DNA from: Aliidiomarina halalkaliphila
GTDB lineage: Bacteria; Pseudomonadota; Gammaproteobacteria; Enterobacterales; Alteromonadaceae
NCBI RefSeq assembly: GCF_007096385.1
Contig: NZ_VJWL01000002.1
Location: 310,001 to 374,000, forward strand
Length of the DNA: 64,000 bases
Reading direction: 5' to 3'
This document shows, one piece after another, positions 1 through 7,263 of this stretch. The position numbers and the translations under genes were made by a program. The notes under the pieces were generated by a model. That model saw nothing but the letters and a program-made list of their open reading frames with translations, did not search any database and had not been told where the DNA came from. Each line of letters begins with the position of its first letter. The stretch's first letter is position 1.

Positions 1-410
1 TCTTGCCTGCGCACGGATTGATGCATGATTTGCTCAGTTTATGGAAGATGACTATCTTTTAGTTAAAAAATTGAAAGCTGCTGACAAAATAAATAGCAAT
101 TACTAAATTAAAAAACATCTATTAATTAAGGGTTTAGATAGCACATTATTGGATTGGTTTACCGTTTAGCATACTTCATTAAGCGCTATTTTAGACGAAG
201 GCGTCGAGATATCGGGTATTTCTCGTGAAAATTTGATTTCAGAAATCAGGCCCGTACATCAAAAATATGATAGGGCCAAGTATCTTTTTTGTACTGAAAA
301 ACTAGACCACAGACACCACACGCTTTTACAGGAAAGTTGAGTAACTAGTTTTTATCATTGATTATGTTTTCGAATGTCCGGCTAGAAATGAGAGTACTGT
401 TATGTGTATA
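1..410. other. AT-rich gap with possible gene remnant
   Basis: No complete gene is visible. On the + strand, 170-340 is an open frame of 56 codons that follows a TAG stop, has no start codon and ends in TGA. Its composition is protein-like (charged, with an EIRPVHQKYDRAKYLF stretch), so it may be the 3' end of a decayed gene. I do not recognise the family. A 22-codon frame beginning near 41 is also present and has no support. This is the kind of debris expected at the edge of a mobile region. Confidence 0.3.
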
Positions 411-440
411 AAAATAGGGGGGAATTCACCCCCCTATTTT
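411..440. terminator. bidirectional rho-independent terminator
   Basis: A perfect 11-bp stem (AAAATAGGGGG / CCCCCTATTTT) with a 7-base loop is followed by a T run in both directions. It lies 15 bases past the stop codon of the small minus-strand gene at 456-596, so it most likely ends that transcript. Confidence 0.75.
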
Positions 441-455
441 ATTCGGCGGAACCAT

Positions 456-596
456 CTATTTCTTCTTCACATAGATAGGCCACGCTCTAAGGCCATAATC
501 TCTCGCATACATCACTTGGCCCGTCTTTGGACAAGTTTTGCTCGCTCGGAAAATAACCATCATGCCGGGTGGAACTTTAACCGTCTTCTTGGTCAT
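456..596 (-). CDS. small basic protein, 46 aa, unknown function
   Basis: A short ORF starting ATGACCAAGAAG with a strong Shine-Dalgarno (AAGGAGGTG at 606-614) about 9 bases upstream. It ends with TAG just before a strong terminator and has a plausible sigma70 promoter at 654-681. The 46-residue product is basic, with two cysteine/glycine-containing turns and an ARDYGLRAWPIY stretch near the C-terminus. Small proteins ending in a similar AxxYGxxAWPI pattern occur next to Xre/ImmA genes in proteobacterial islands; this is recalled, not searched. An upstream in-frame-independent ATG at 603 gives only 8 codons. It lies downstream of the Xre-ImmA genes on the same strand but probably has its own transcript. 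Function unknown. Confidence 0.65.
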   Translation of the reverse strand: MTKKTVKVPPGMMVIFRASKTCPKTGQVMYARDYGLRAWPIYVKKK

Positions 597-653
597 ACGT
601 CATATCACCTCCTTACACCGAGGAGATTAGGGCTTGAAATTAATCTGGTGTTT

Positions 654-681
654 GTTATACTCCAGTTGAATCTAATTCCAA
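654..681 (-). promoter_or_regulatory. putative sigma70 promoter of the 46-aa gene
   Basis: Read on the minus strand, TTGGAA (676-681) and TATAAC (654-659) are separated by 16 bases. They lie 58 bases upstream of the small gene's ATG. Confidence 0.45.
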
Positions 682-683
682 GT

Positions 684-712
684 GAGACGCCCTCGGGACC
701 GTCTCTTTTTGT
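684..712 (+). terminator. hairpin with T run, + strand
   Basis: GAGACG and CGTCTC form a 6-bp stem with a 10-base GC-rich loop, followed on the + strand by CTTTTTGTTCTT. It looks like an intrinsic terminator, but no convincing + strand gene lies upstream. It could stop antisense transcription into the ImmA gene. Confidence 0.35.
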
Positions 713-713
713 T

Positions 714-739
714 CTTAACATTGCAGCCACAATGTTAAG
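714..739 (-). terminator. hairpin at the ImmA stop codon
   Basis: CTTAACATT and AATGTTAAG form a perfect 9-bp stem around an 8-base loop, overlapping the stop codon of the ImmA/IrrE gene. No T run follows on the minus strand, so it may act as a 3' stabiliser or weak terminator. Confidence 0.35.
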
Positions 740-1280
740 ACCAATTAATAAGGCCTTCCTTTTGGAAGGCCTTTGTTTGTACTTTGGCAGCTTCACGAGA
801 AACACCAAACAATTCCATCACCTCATTGATAGATTCGCATTCTGATGCAACGATGTTAGCTGGAACTAAGAGTTCTCCAGCAAAGCAATTGGCTTGCCAT
901 TCACTATCCTCAAAAGCTCTTAACGGAACATCAGCGCTAGTCCTCATAAAATGTGTTTCATGGTGAAGTAGCAGATGCCCCAACTCATGAGCGGCGGTCA
1001 TCAGGTCTCTAGGGTTACCATCTATCGCTCCATAATAGACATCCTCTCTAAGAGCTATTATTCCCTTAGTAGGCTTTGCAAAGCCATGATTTGCACCCAT
1101 TGTTTTCTCATCTAAAACAATTAGCTCAAAGTTTTCATCTAGCATTGGAAGCGTGAATTCTAGGACATGCATTATCGGGAACTTGGCCGTAGTACAATTA
1201 GTCACTTTGCGGACAGCGTTTGCTACCCTTCTTATGTTAACCCTACTACGGGGCTTAACTTTAAACTTAGTTCCCGACAT
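735..1280 (-). CDS. ImmA/IrrE family zinc metallopeptidase
   Basis: 181 aa with a gluzincin-like HExxH motif (H98-E99-L-G-H102) in the AAHELGHLLLHH context typical of the COG2856/ImmA/IrrE family. Members cleave a partner Xre-type repressor, as ImmA does to ImmR in ICEBs1 and IrrE does to DdrO in Deinococcus, releasing stress or mobility genes. The gene starts 8 bases after the stop of an Xre regulator on the same strand, the usual two-gene arrangement. The C-terminus is short and ends in KEGLINWS. An inverted repeat sits inside the last codons. The target here is presumably the adjacent Xre protein; that is inference. The pair can also be read as an Xre-COG2856 toxin-antitoxin module. Confidence 0.88.
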   Translation of the reverse strand: MSGTKFKVKPRSRVNIRRVANAVRKVTNCTTAKFPIMHVLEFTLPMLDENFELIVLDEKTMGANHGFAKPTKGIIALREDVYYGAIDGNPRDLMTAAHELGHLLLHHETHFMRTSADVPLRAFEDSEWQANCFAGELLVPANIVASECESINEVMELFGVSREAAKVQTKAFQKEGLINWS

Positions 1281-1288
1281 TGTGCCTC

Positions 1289-1645
1289 CTAATCTCTATT
1301 TATAAATTCAATCAGTTCGTCAAACTCGTCATCTTCCATTCCGTTAAATCGACGAGCGAAAATGACTGCGGCCTCGCGGGCGCGATCTGAACTTCCCTGA
1401 AGCGTTAACTCAATTTTGGGTTTTGAATACTCATTTCGCTTTCGTATAAGCTCAAAGAAGCTACCATCTTGATCTTCGAGAGCATTAGCTATCTGATTTA
1501 ACGTGGATTCAGCTACACTTTTCTTCCCTGTCTCCAGTGCAGATAGATATGCAGCACTGACTCCCATTCTTTCAGCCATACCTCTCAAAGAAATCCCTAC
1601 ATCTATACGACGTTTTCTAATTTCTTTACCTAAGGGCGTTAACAT
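1289..1645 (-). CDS. Xre/Cro-CI family transcriptional regulator
   Basis: 118 aa. Residues about 5-60 form a typical HTH_3 domain (IRKRRIDVGISLRGMAERMG, then AAYLSALETGKKSVAESTLNQIANAL). The C-terminal half is acidic and probably carries the partner/cleavage region. GGAG lies 7 bases before the ATG. It is first in a two-gene unit with the ImmA/IrrE protease, so it is likely an autorepressor inactivated by that protease. A palindromic ATGTACATGTA at 1666-1676, about 20 bases upstream of the start, is a candidate operator. By family it controls a mobile element or stress response; which genes it controls here is unknown. Confidence 0.88.
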   Translation of the reverse strand: MLTPLGKEIRKRRIDVGISLRGMAERMGVSAAYLSALETGKKSVAESTLNQIANALEDQDGSFFELIRKRNEYSKPKIELTLQGSSDRAREAAVIFARRFNGMEDDEFDELIEFINRD

Positions 1646-1922
1646 GACTTTTCTCCAATTTCTTTATGTACATGTAGTTCTAATTGTTATTTTTAGCTCC
1701 ATCCAATCTTCAGTATAGTCGAAAAAGACTCGAATGTCAACCTATTTATGGTTCACATTGGAAACCTATTATAATTTATAGATGTTTTCAATCATTTTCC
1801 CTACGATCTCTAAAAGAATAGGATCATGACAGCGGTGAGATTTTCGTTAAGATAGGTCATCTGGGCCTAAGAACTTCAGTAGGGCATCTAATTACATCCG
1901 GTAGAATGGAAACCAGACTAAT

Positions 1923-2357
1923 ATGGCCACTGTGCAAAATTCGAAGAAAGGTGTTGCTAGCAGAAAGCTAGAAGAATGGTTTGGTTGGGGAGTTGACACT
2001 GAACTGGAATACTCACGGTTAGCCAGGAGTAGGCTCAGCCCAACTACCGTGTCAATTCTGGAAGACATCGGCTTCAGTCGCGATGAAACTTCATGGATTA
2101 TTTCCCCACGAGCAATCAGTGAGCGGATTAGAAGTCAGAAAATGCTAACTGTTGATGAGAGCGCTAAGGTAATCCGCCTGGCCCGCCTTGCTGCTCTTGC
2201 CGAAAATGTGTTTGGTGGACCAGAGAAAGCTCGGCGATGGTTGAGCAAGAGTAAAAGAAAGTTGAATGGGTTAACACCACTCGAAGCCACTAAGGATGAG
2301 TTTGGAGCAAGAGTGGTTACTCAGATGCTGATAGAGATCGATAGTGGCATGTACTAA
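1923..2357 (+). CDS. MbcA/ParS/Xre (DUF2384) antitoxin-like protein, no RES partner
   Basis: 144 aa. The C-terminal half (about 85-140) has the DUF2384 toxin-binding pattern: ARLAALAENVFGGPEKARRWL followed by LNGLTPLEATKDEFGARVVTQMLIEIDSG. The N-terminal half resembles the Xre-like region of RES-Xre antitoxins (SISPRAISERIRSQKMLTVDESAKVIRLARL type; exact residues differ). The usual partner is a RES-domain NAD-degrading toxin encoded immediately downstream. Here the next gene is a convergent Fic-domain gene on the other strand, and no RES gene is present. So it looks like an orphan antitoxin, or one acting on a toxin elsewhere. The Shine-Dalgarno is weak. Confidence 0.82.
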   Translation: MATVQNSKKGVASRKLEEWFGWGVDTELEYSRLARSRLSPTTVSILEDIGFSRDETSWIISPRAISERIRSQKMLTVDESAKVIRLARLAALAENVFGGPEKARRWLSKSKRKLNGLTPLEATKDEFGARVVTQMLIEIDSGMY

Positions 2358-2401
2358 CTCTGGAAATGTCGCCGTTGGGCTCTGAATAACTTACTGCAGG
2401 T

Positions 2402-3172
2402 TCAGTCGACAGGATGAATTGCAGTGTCAGCTTCAGGATGGCACTCGAAGATAAAGCGCATCATTTCGGTACCGTCCTTGGAGCTATAAAAACGTAACAT
2501 CTTATCTTTAAACTCATCAGCCTTTGCAGCAGGAAAACTAATTGCGTCGATGCCGTGTGACATCAACACCCCGTTCATCATGAGTCGTGATGTGCGCTTG
2601 TTGCCATCAAAGAAAAACTGCTGCAAAGCACCAAACAAAAAATAGGCGGCTGCTTTCTCGAAGGCAACTAATGAATTAAGTGCCGAAATACCTTCTTGGA
2701 AAACACGGTTTAGCTCGGACGCCCCTGAGGATGTTGATATTGGCGTGTAGTGGCCCAGCTTACCTAAATTGATGACAGGCGTTTTGGCCGACTCTCTCCC
2801 CTCTCCACGAAAGCATCCAGAATCGATGCTTTCACCGTGCACGATTATTTCATTCAGTTGACTAAATATGGTTTTCGAAGAAGCGATAAACTGCCTACTT
2901 TTCAGTAAGCTGAGAAGGCGCCGATGACCATCTACGAGGTTTAGAATCTGCTGCTGATCTGAGACTTTTCTGCCTCCAACGGTCACGCCATCAACTAATG
3001 TTTTAATTTCACAGAAAGAAAGAGGGTTCCCTTCGAGTACCGCAGCATCCCAAATGAATTCCACGAGCATCCTATGCATACGAAAGCACACTCGATCTAA
3101 CGAATAGGTCGGAAGTGATGCAAGAATTTGTGATTGGTCCCAGTGGAATCCAAGGGCTTCAAAAAGAGTCAT
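2402..3172 (-). CDS. Fic-domain protein with Gln in place of the catalytic His
   Basis: 256 aa from the ATG at 3172; a TTG five codons upstream is also possible. Fic proteins transfer AMP or similar groups to target hydroxyls using a HPFx(D/E)GN(G/K)R motif. Here the motif reads QFFFDGNKRTSRL, so the catalytic base is Gln (codon at 2618-2620, residue 185) and Pro is Phe. The anion-binding DGNKR and the following TSRLMMN are intact. An N-terminal AAVLEGN resembles the inhibitory (S/T)xxxEGN helix, with Ala for Ser/Thr. The fold seems retained, but classical AMPylation should be lost. It is convergent with an orphan DUF2384 antitoxin, and its upstream region carries a 61-bp tandem repeat array. 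Role unknown. Confidence 0.85.
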   Translation of the reverse strand: MTLFEALGFHWDQSQILASLPTYSLDRVCFRMHRMLVEFIWDAAVLEGNPLSFCEIKTLVDGVTVGGRKVSDQQQILNLVDGHRRLLSLLKSRQFIASSKTIFSQLNEIIVHGESIDSGCFRGEGRESAKTPVINLGKLGHYTPISTSSGASELNRVFQEGISALNSLVAFEKAAAYFLFGALQQFFFDGNKRTSRLMMNGVLMSHGIDAISFPAAKADEFKDKMLRFYSSKDGTEMMRFIFECHPEADTAIHPVD

Positions 3173-3270
3173 GTCACGCGCAGTCAATTATGAGTTACAG
3201 CTTGACGATACAAGAGACATTGCACAATTTAAAGCTGATATTTGACTGTATTAAGATAAGCATAGGAGGC

Positions 3271-3790
3271 GAACTCCTGTGGCATACCATTATTCTCGAG
3301 TTTTAACCTATATCCCAGGATCTGGATGATCCGACTCCTGTGGCATACCATTATTCTCGAGTTTTAACCTATATTCCAGGATCTGGATGGCCCGACTCCT
3401 GTGGCATACCTTTATTCTCGAGTTTTAACCTATATTCCAGGATCTGGATGACCCGACTCCTGTGGCATAACATTATTCTCGAGTTTTAACCTATATCCCA
3501 GGATCTGGATGACCCGACTCCTGTGGCATACCTTTATTCTCGAGTTTTAACCTATATTTCAGGATCTGGATGGCCCGACTCCTGTGGCATACCTTTATTC
3601 TCGAGTTTTAACCTATATTCCAGGATCTGGATGGCCCGACTCCTGTGGCATATCATTATTCTCGAGTTTTAACCTATATCCTAGGATCTGTATGGCATCA
3701 CACCTGCGGAATTCCTCTATTCTATATCCCAGGGTCTGGATGACCTTAACTCCTGCGATATACATATATCTCAAGATCTTATGGGCTTGG
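3271..3790. repeat. 61-bp tandem repeat array, about 7 units plus decayed copies
   Basis: The phrase ACTCCTGTGGCAT recurs at 3273, 3334, 3395, 3456, 3517, 3578 and 3639, an exact 61-bp period with a few substitutions. Degenerate copies follow to about 3790 (CACCTGCGGAATTCC near 3700, then ACTCCTGCGATAT). Each unit contains CTCGAG, GTTTTAACCTATAT and a short inverted repeat TCCAG-GAT-CTGGA. The period is not a multiple of three, so it is not coding. There are no unique spacers, so it is not a CRISPR. The array begins about 100 bases upstream of the Fic gene start and could be an iteron-like binding array or a minisatellite. It was not seen elsewhere in the window. Confidence 0.93.
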
Positions 3791-3895
3791 GATATTTTTT
3801 TACCGCTTCGACTGACTAGAAGTTAACTAACATACCCCCAAATGTTAGCATCGCCGAGGGAGTTTCGGAATGATCAACAATCTAGAGTACGTATC

Positions 3896-4177
3896 CTAGT
3901 GAAAGATTGAGCTAGCGGCCTCTAGTACCTCATCAAGGTACGTAAAAATAAGATCAGTAGCTGTGGCGCTTAAAGGGTCGTGTATATCGCGTGGGTTTTT
4001 TGCTTCTTTGAGCATGAGCGCTGCGTCAGGATGCGTCGCTAGAAAGTTCTGGAGAGTAGCTACATCGATGGTTACGCTGTTCGGCCTTCCAACAGCAGCT
4101 TCACCCTTGCGCCAATAATCAACATGCTTCTGGAGATACTCGAGACTAAAAACGACTTTAAATAGTTTGTCGCTCAT
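3896..4177 (-). CDS. hypothetical protein, 93 aa
   Basis: A minus-strand ORF of unknown family. I chose the ATG at 4177 because TAAGGAA (4184-4190) lies 6 bases upstream; in-frame ATGs at 4180 and 4195 are alternatives. The product is mixed alpha and slightly acidic, with SVTIDVATLQNFLATHPDAALML in the middle and a helical C-terminus; no membrane segment or recognisable motif. It sits alone between the repeat array and a divergent DUF2384 gene. The window's other TA-like genes suggest it may be part of the same accessory set; that is guesswork. Confidence 0.55.
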   Translation of the reverse strand: MSDKLFKVVFSLEYLQKHVDYWRKGEAAVGRPNSVTIDVATLQNFLATHPDAALMLKEAKNPRDIHDPLSATATDLIFTYLDEVLEAASSIFH

Positions 4178-4421
4178 CATAATTTCCTTATTCATTGTGC
4201 GCTGAGGCTCTTCCCTGACGCCATCTTTGTCGGATTGTTTGGGGTAATAGTCCGGTTAGATTATCGCCATGCAAGTTTGAGGTCAATCAACTCAGGGTCA
4301 GTGAAATTCCTCATGCAGTGTGCGTGATAATATTCCTAGGATAGGGTATCTTTTTATGACACGAGACTCAGCTGATCATTAATCTCGTGTCGGAAAATCT
4401 ATACTGAATGGAGGCAATACT

Positions 4422-4754
4422 TTGCAAGAAAAGAACAGAGTTCTGGCTACAGCAGTCATGAATGCCGCGGATAGATTGGGTTTGTCCAAGTCTGAAGTTG
4501 CGAAAATTTTGGCAGTGCCGGAAATCAATTTTGATGAGAGCGACATTGAGCCAGCCTCCCATGCTGGGCAAAAGGCAATCCTTCTTATCCGGTTACATTA
4601 TGCCGCCCATGCATTGCTCGAAGACGATGAGGCCGCACTCGCTTGGTTGAATACCAGTAATAGGCAATTTGGCTCGACACCACGAGCCCAATTATTGTCT
4701 GATATTGGCCTTCAATCAGTCGTCGATTATCTTGAAGCCCACACTAGCAAATAA
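4422..4754 (+). CDS. second MbcA/ParS (DUF2384) antitoxin-like protein
   Basis: 110 aa from a TTG start, supported by GGAGG at 4410-4414 seven bases upstream. Residues about 10-30 look like a helix-turn-helix (AADRLGLSKSEVAKILAV). The C-terminal half carries the DUF2384 pattern (IRLHYAAHALLEDDEAALAWLN, then FGSTPRAQLLSDIGLQSVVDYL). Such antitoxins normally pair with RES-domain toxins just downstream; nothing of that kind follows in the next 430 bases. It is a different size and sequence from the copy at 1923, so the two are not a recent duplication. Confidence 0.8.
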   Translation: MQEKNRVLATAVMNAADRLGLSKSEVAKILAVPEINFDESDIEPASHAGQKAILLIRLHYAAHALLEDDEAALAWLNTSNRQFGSTPRAQLLSDIGLQSVVDYLEAHTSK

Positions 4755-5183
4755 TCCGTAATTACTTAAGTATCCAATTGGCTATATCCCATTAGATTGT
4801 TAGTTACGTTGTAGACTCCATATCTCGGACACGGTGGATGCTCGAATGTTGTGATGTTTAACTGCTGAATCGCACTTCCGACTATTTAGGTAACGATATT
4901 CGGATATCTCCAATTTGTTGCATGATTATGCCTCAGCAAGCTCTAAATGCAGTAAATCGCGCTGCTCCATAATATGAATGTCTTGTAGTTGCCCCCGCTT
5001 AAATGTTACATCGATTGCGCCGCGTTCTGGCGTACCGTTAAGGTGTACTCAGATGAGACAGAGCGGCGAGACTAGGCGGTCTGACATATGGGGTAATGAT
5101 AGCTTCGGCTAGCAAAATTGTGGTTGGAAGATTAAGAATTCTGTTGGGGCAGTGAGCTCAAATTAAACCCTGGAAGCTGAACT
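4755..5183. other. gap with a coding remnant on the minus strand
   Basis: No complete gene is seen. The only protein-like stretch is the 40-codon minus-strand frame described at 4926-5048. Shadows of other frames are short and unsupported. Confidence 0.4.
4926..5048 (-). pseudogene. possible 3' remnant of a gene, family not recognised
   Basis: The minus strand is open for 40 codons after a TGA and ends in TAA. It reads VHLNGTPERGAIDVTFKRGQ and then QDIHIMEQRDLLHLELAEA, which looks like real protein rather than random sequence. There is no start codon or ribosome site. It is probably the tail of a gene truncated by rearrangement in the island. Confidence 0.3.
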
Positions 5184-5984
5184 GTGATAATAATAGTGTC
5201 CACCTACTACTGGCTTATCATGAGAGAATTTATGGAAAACGTCACCAATAGGATGGCAATAAAGCTATACCTGAAACGGATACCAGTGAAATTTACACTG
5301 ATGGTGCTCGTGTTGTTCGCGGTCTTTGTAATCAAAATCACGTATTTTGACTTCTTGCCTGAACTTTTTCAGGGTGCTAATAAGTTAGGAATGGTTTTTG
5401 AGAGCGCTGTTTTAGCGTTGGTGATTTCTACGATTTTTTACAATGTAGTGACTGTTGGTGACTTGGTTCGTAAGGAAAAGGCATTTCTAGAGCAATCTTT
5501 TCCTAAGGTACGTCAATTGGTACAAATGAATATTGCGTTTACGAGTGTCATATTAAAAGGAAACTATACAAGCGAGAGCTTTCCTCAATTTCCCACCGAT
5601 CTTGAAACACTGAAGGAGAGTATGTCAGCGATAAACTACTTTGAGAGAAATACTCCAGTTTGCTATGCAGATAGTATGCTTGCGTATGATTGGAGGGAAT
5701 ACATGAATGAGCATGTAAACAAAAGCAAGGAGCTTTGTAATCAGATAATTGAGATGTATAGCCTCTTTCGAGTAGAGCACAAAGAGCTATTATCACGTTT
5801 GAGTGACTTCAAGAACTCGGCTTTTTTCGGGCTTGTCACCAAGGTTTACAGGATCAAGGTTCAAGACCATAAAATTTCAATGTATGCGAAAGATTTTAGT
5901 GAGTATCAACACGAGTTAAGAAAGGTTGTTGATTTGTACTCTGATTCGTATGATGTCAAATTTGATGTGCCATTTCGGGGTTAA
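5184..5984 (+). CDS. membrane protein of unknown function
   Basis: Up to 266 aa; a start at the ATG at 5220 or 5232 is also plausible. The N-terminus is basic and followed by two hydrophobic segments (about 36-58, with FTLMVLVLFAVFVIKI, and about 73-93, with SAVLALVISTIFYNVV). The remaining 170 residues are soluble, helical and charged, ending in a basic patch. I do not recognise the family. Codon use is AT-rich like the surrounding island. No partner gene is on the same strand within 340 bases. Two-TM proteins with a cytosolic helical domain are common in anti-phage loci, but nothing here shows such a role. Confidence 0.7.
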   Translation: MIIIVSTYYWLIMREFMENVTNRMAIKLYLKRIPVKFTLMVLVLFAVFVIKITYFDFLPELFQGANKLGMVFESAVLALVISTIFYNVVTVGDLVRKEKAFLEQSFPKVRQLVQMNIAFTSVILKGNYTSESFPQFPTDLETLKESMSAINYFERNTPVCYADSMLAYDWREYMNEHVNKSKELCNQIIEMYSLFRVEHKELLSRLSDFKNSAFFGLVTKVYRIKVQDHKISMYAKDFSEYQHELRKVVDLYSDSYDVKFDVPFRG

Positions 5985-5997
5985 AACCTGTGTTGGT

Positions 5998-6175
5998 TTT
6001 ACTGTAGCTGCCCCGCGAAAACGGACAGTTTAACTTGCCACTTTAAGAGCTCGATACTCTCTCGGTGGCAGCATTTTCAAGCCGGTGTGCGGATGGAATT
6101 TGTAATCTTCGAACCACTCAGCCAGCTTAGCCAATACAGTAGCCGCATCAGGGCGGTCACTCAAATTGAAATTAA
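5998..6175 (-). mobile_element. IS3-family insertion sequence remnant (transposase tail)
   Basis: Read on the minus strand, about 45 codons ending in TAA (6030-6032) give DRPDAATVLAKLAEWFEDYK, then PHTGLKMLPPREYRALKVAS. This is the C-terminus of an IS3-type OrfB (rve integrase) transposase. Immediately outside the stop is GCCCCGCGAAAACGGACAG, which resembles the terminal inverted repeat of such elements. No start, no DDE core and no second end are visible, so only one end of the element survives. It shows past transposition in the island. Confidence 0.78.
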
Positions 6176-6331
6176 ATAATCTTAAAATCCGCAGTAAATA
6201 GAAAATGTTTAGCTAACGGTTTGAATTATTGTTAAGTCTGAACAGAATTGTAAACCAGCTCGCGAGGTTGTCCACTTCCCCTAAACTGAGAGCAGACCAT
6301 GCGGGTGAAATCTTTCCTGAGAAATTGACAT

Positions 6332-6922
6332 ATGAAAGCAGACAATCTGATTGAAGTGATGCATATGAGGCGGAAGGATGGCGGTCCCCGCGTGGCGAGT
6401 GCGGCCGATATTCACGCTTTTTTTCCGGATGAAAAGCGCGAAAATATCAACACATCCCTTTTAAGACTCCACAGGCGGGGCAAAATTGCGCGAGTTTGCC
6501 GAGGTATCTACGCACTAAAGGAAGACTACGAAAAATTTCCGTTCCTGCTTGAGCACACCGCAGAAGCGTTGCGACGAGGCCACTATGTGTATCTGAGCCA
6601 GGAAACTTTCCTTAGTGAGCGCTCGATTATTTCTCAGCAAGCCTTCGTGGTCACTCTCATGACTACGGGAGCTAGCGGAAAAGTCAGAACGCCTTTAGGG
6701 CAAATCGAGTTTACGTCAACAAAGCTAAAGCTCATGGGTGACATTGATAAGTACCTATTCAGCAAAGAAAGACGCCTTTACGTTCCGCCAGTATCTATTG
6801 CCTATGCCGACTTAAAGCGAGCCGGGCGTAATCTGGATTTGGTTGATCCAGAGATGTTAGCGGAGGCGCTAAAAGAAGAAGAGCAACCTGGAAGTTGCTC
6901 TTGGTGGGAAGAGGACCGTTGA
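6332..6922 (+). CDS. AbiEi-like type IV antitoxin, no AbiEii partner
   Basis: 196 aa. The N-terminal part (about 20-75) is a winged helix (SLLRLHRRGKIARVCRGIYAL), and the rest has the AbiEi pattern of a domain that recognises the toxin operon (HYVYLSQETFLSERSIISQQ, then VRTPLGQIEFTSTKL). AbiEi normally represses and counteracts the adjacent AbiEii nucleotidyltransferase toxin in abortive infection. Here no nucleotidyltransferase follows; a convergent gene of unknown function ends 9 bases away. It may be an orphan or may act on a distant toxin. The ribosome site is weak. The C-terminus ends in a Trp/Glu-rich tail. Confidence 0.75.
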   Translation: MKADNLIEVMHMRRKDGGPRVASAADIHAFFPDEKRENINTSLLRLHRRGKIARVCRGIYALKEDYEKFPFLLEHTAEALRRGHYVYLSQETFLSERSIISQQAFVVTLMTTGASGKVRTPLGQIEFTSTKLKLMGDIDKYLFSKERRLYVPPVSIAYADLKRAGRNLDLVDPEMLAEALKEEEQPGSCSWWEEDR

Positions 6923-6930
6923 AACAATAG

Positions 6931-7212
6931 TTAATTATCTGCAACGCAGAGTTTAAATTGGGCGATCACTTGCTTTGAGGAGCTCTTTGATAACGGGAGT
7001 TCGCGTACTTGCACGCAACGCTTAATCCAATCACGAAGCGCGGCCTCAAAAGCTGCCTCAACACGCTCATCCAGAACTCGAATTACCTCGGCTTGCGAGC
7101 ACTTTCCCAAGTCATCAACAACGGCGTCATATATATCGTTGAGTGCTTTTTCAAACTTCTCATCCGAGTAGTTCGGTAGGTAAAACGGGTAAATACGCTC
7201 GATTATTTCCAT
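6931..7212 (-). CDS. hypothetical protein, 93 aa
   Basis: Starts with ATG after AAGGAGAGCTAA, a good ribosome site. The product is acidic at the start (FYLPNYSDEKFEKALNDIYDAVVDDLG), then helical, with two cysteines and no known motif. It lies downstream of the integrase operon genes on the same strand (51-base gap to the HTH gene) and may be the last cistron of that unit. It converges with the AbiEi-like gene. Unknown function; the good start and position support it as real. Confidence 0.68.
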   Translation of the reverse strand: MEIIERIYPFYLPNYSDEKFEKALNDIYDAVVDDLGKCSQAEVIRVLDERVEAAFEAALRDWIKRCVQVRELPLSKSSSKQVIAQFKLCVADN

Positions 7213-7263
7213 TTAGCTCTCCTTGTTTTTTAGTCATGTTTTGGTTGTATTAGGCTTCGGTAC

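Noticed and set aside
605-808. 67-codon minus-strand frame
   Set aside because: It overlaps the ImmA gene end and the promoter of the 46-aa gene; no ribosome site.
402-845. 147-codon + strand frame
   Set aside because: It runs antisense through the 46-aa gene, two hairpins and the end of the ImmA gene; no ribosome site.
3271-3790. CRISPR array
   Set aside because: Units are directly contiguous, with no unique spacers and no cas genes nearby.
3584-3826. 80-codon frame inside the repeat array
   Set aside because: It is created by repeated non-coding units of 61 bp, which shift the frame at every copy; no ribosome site.
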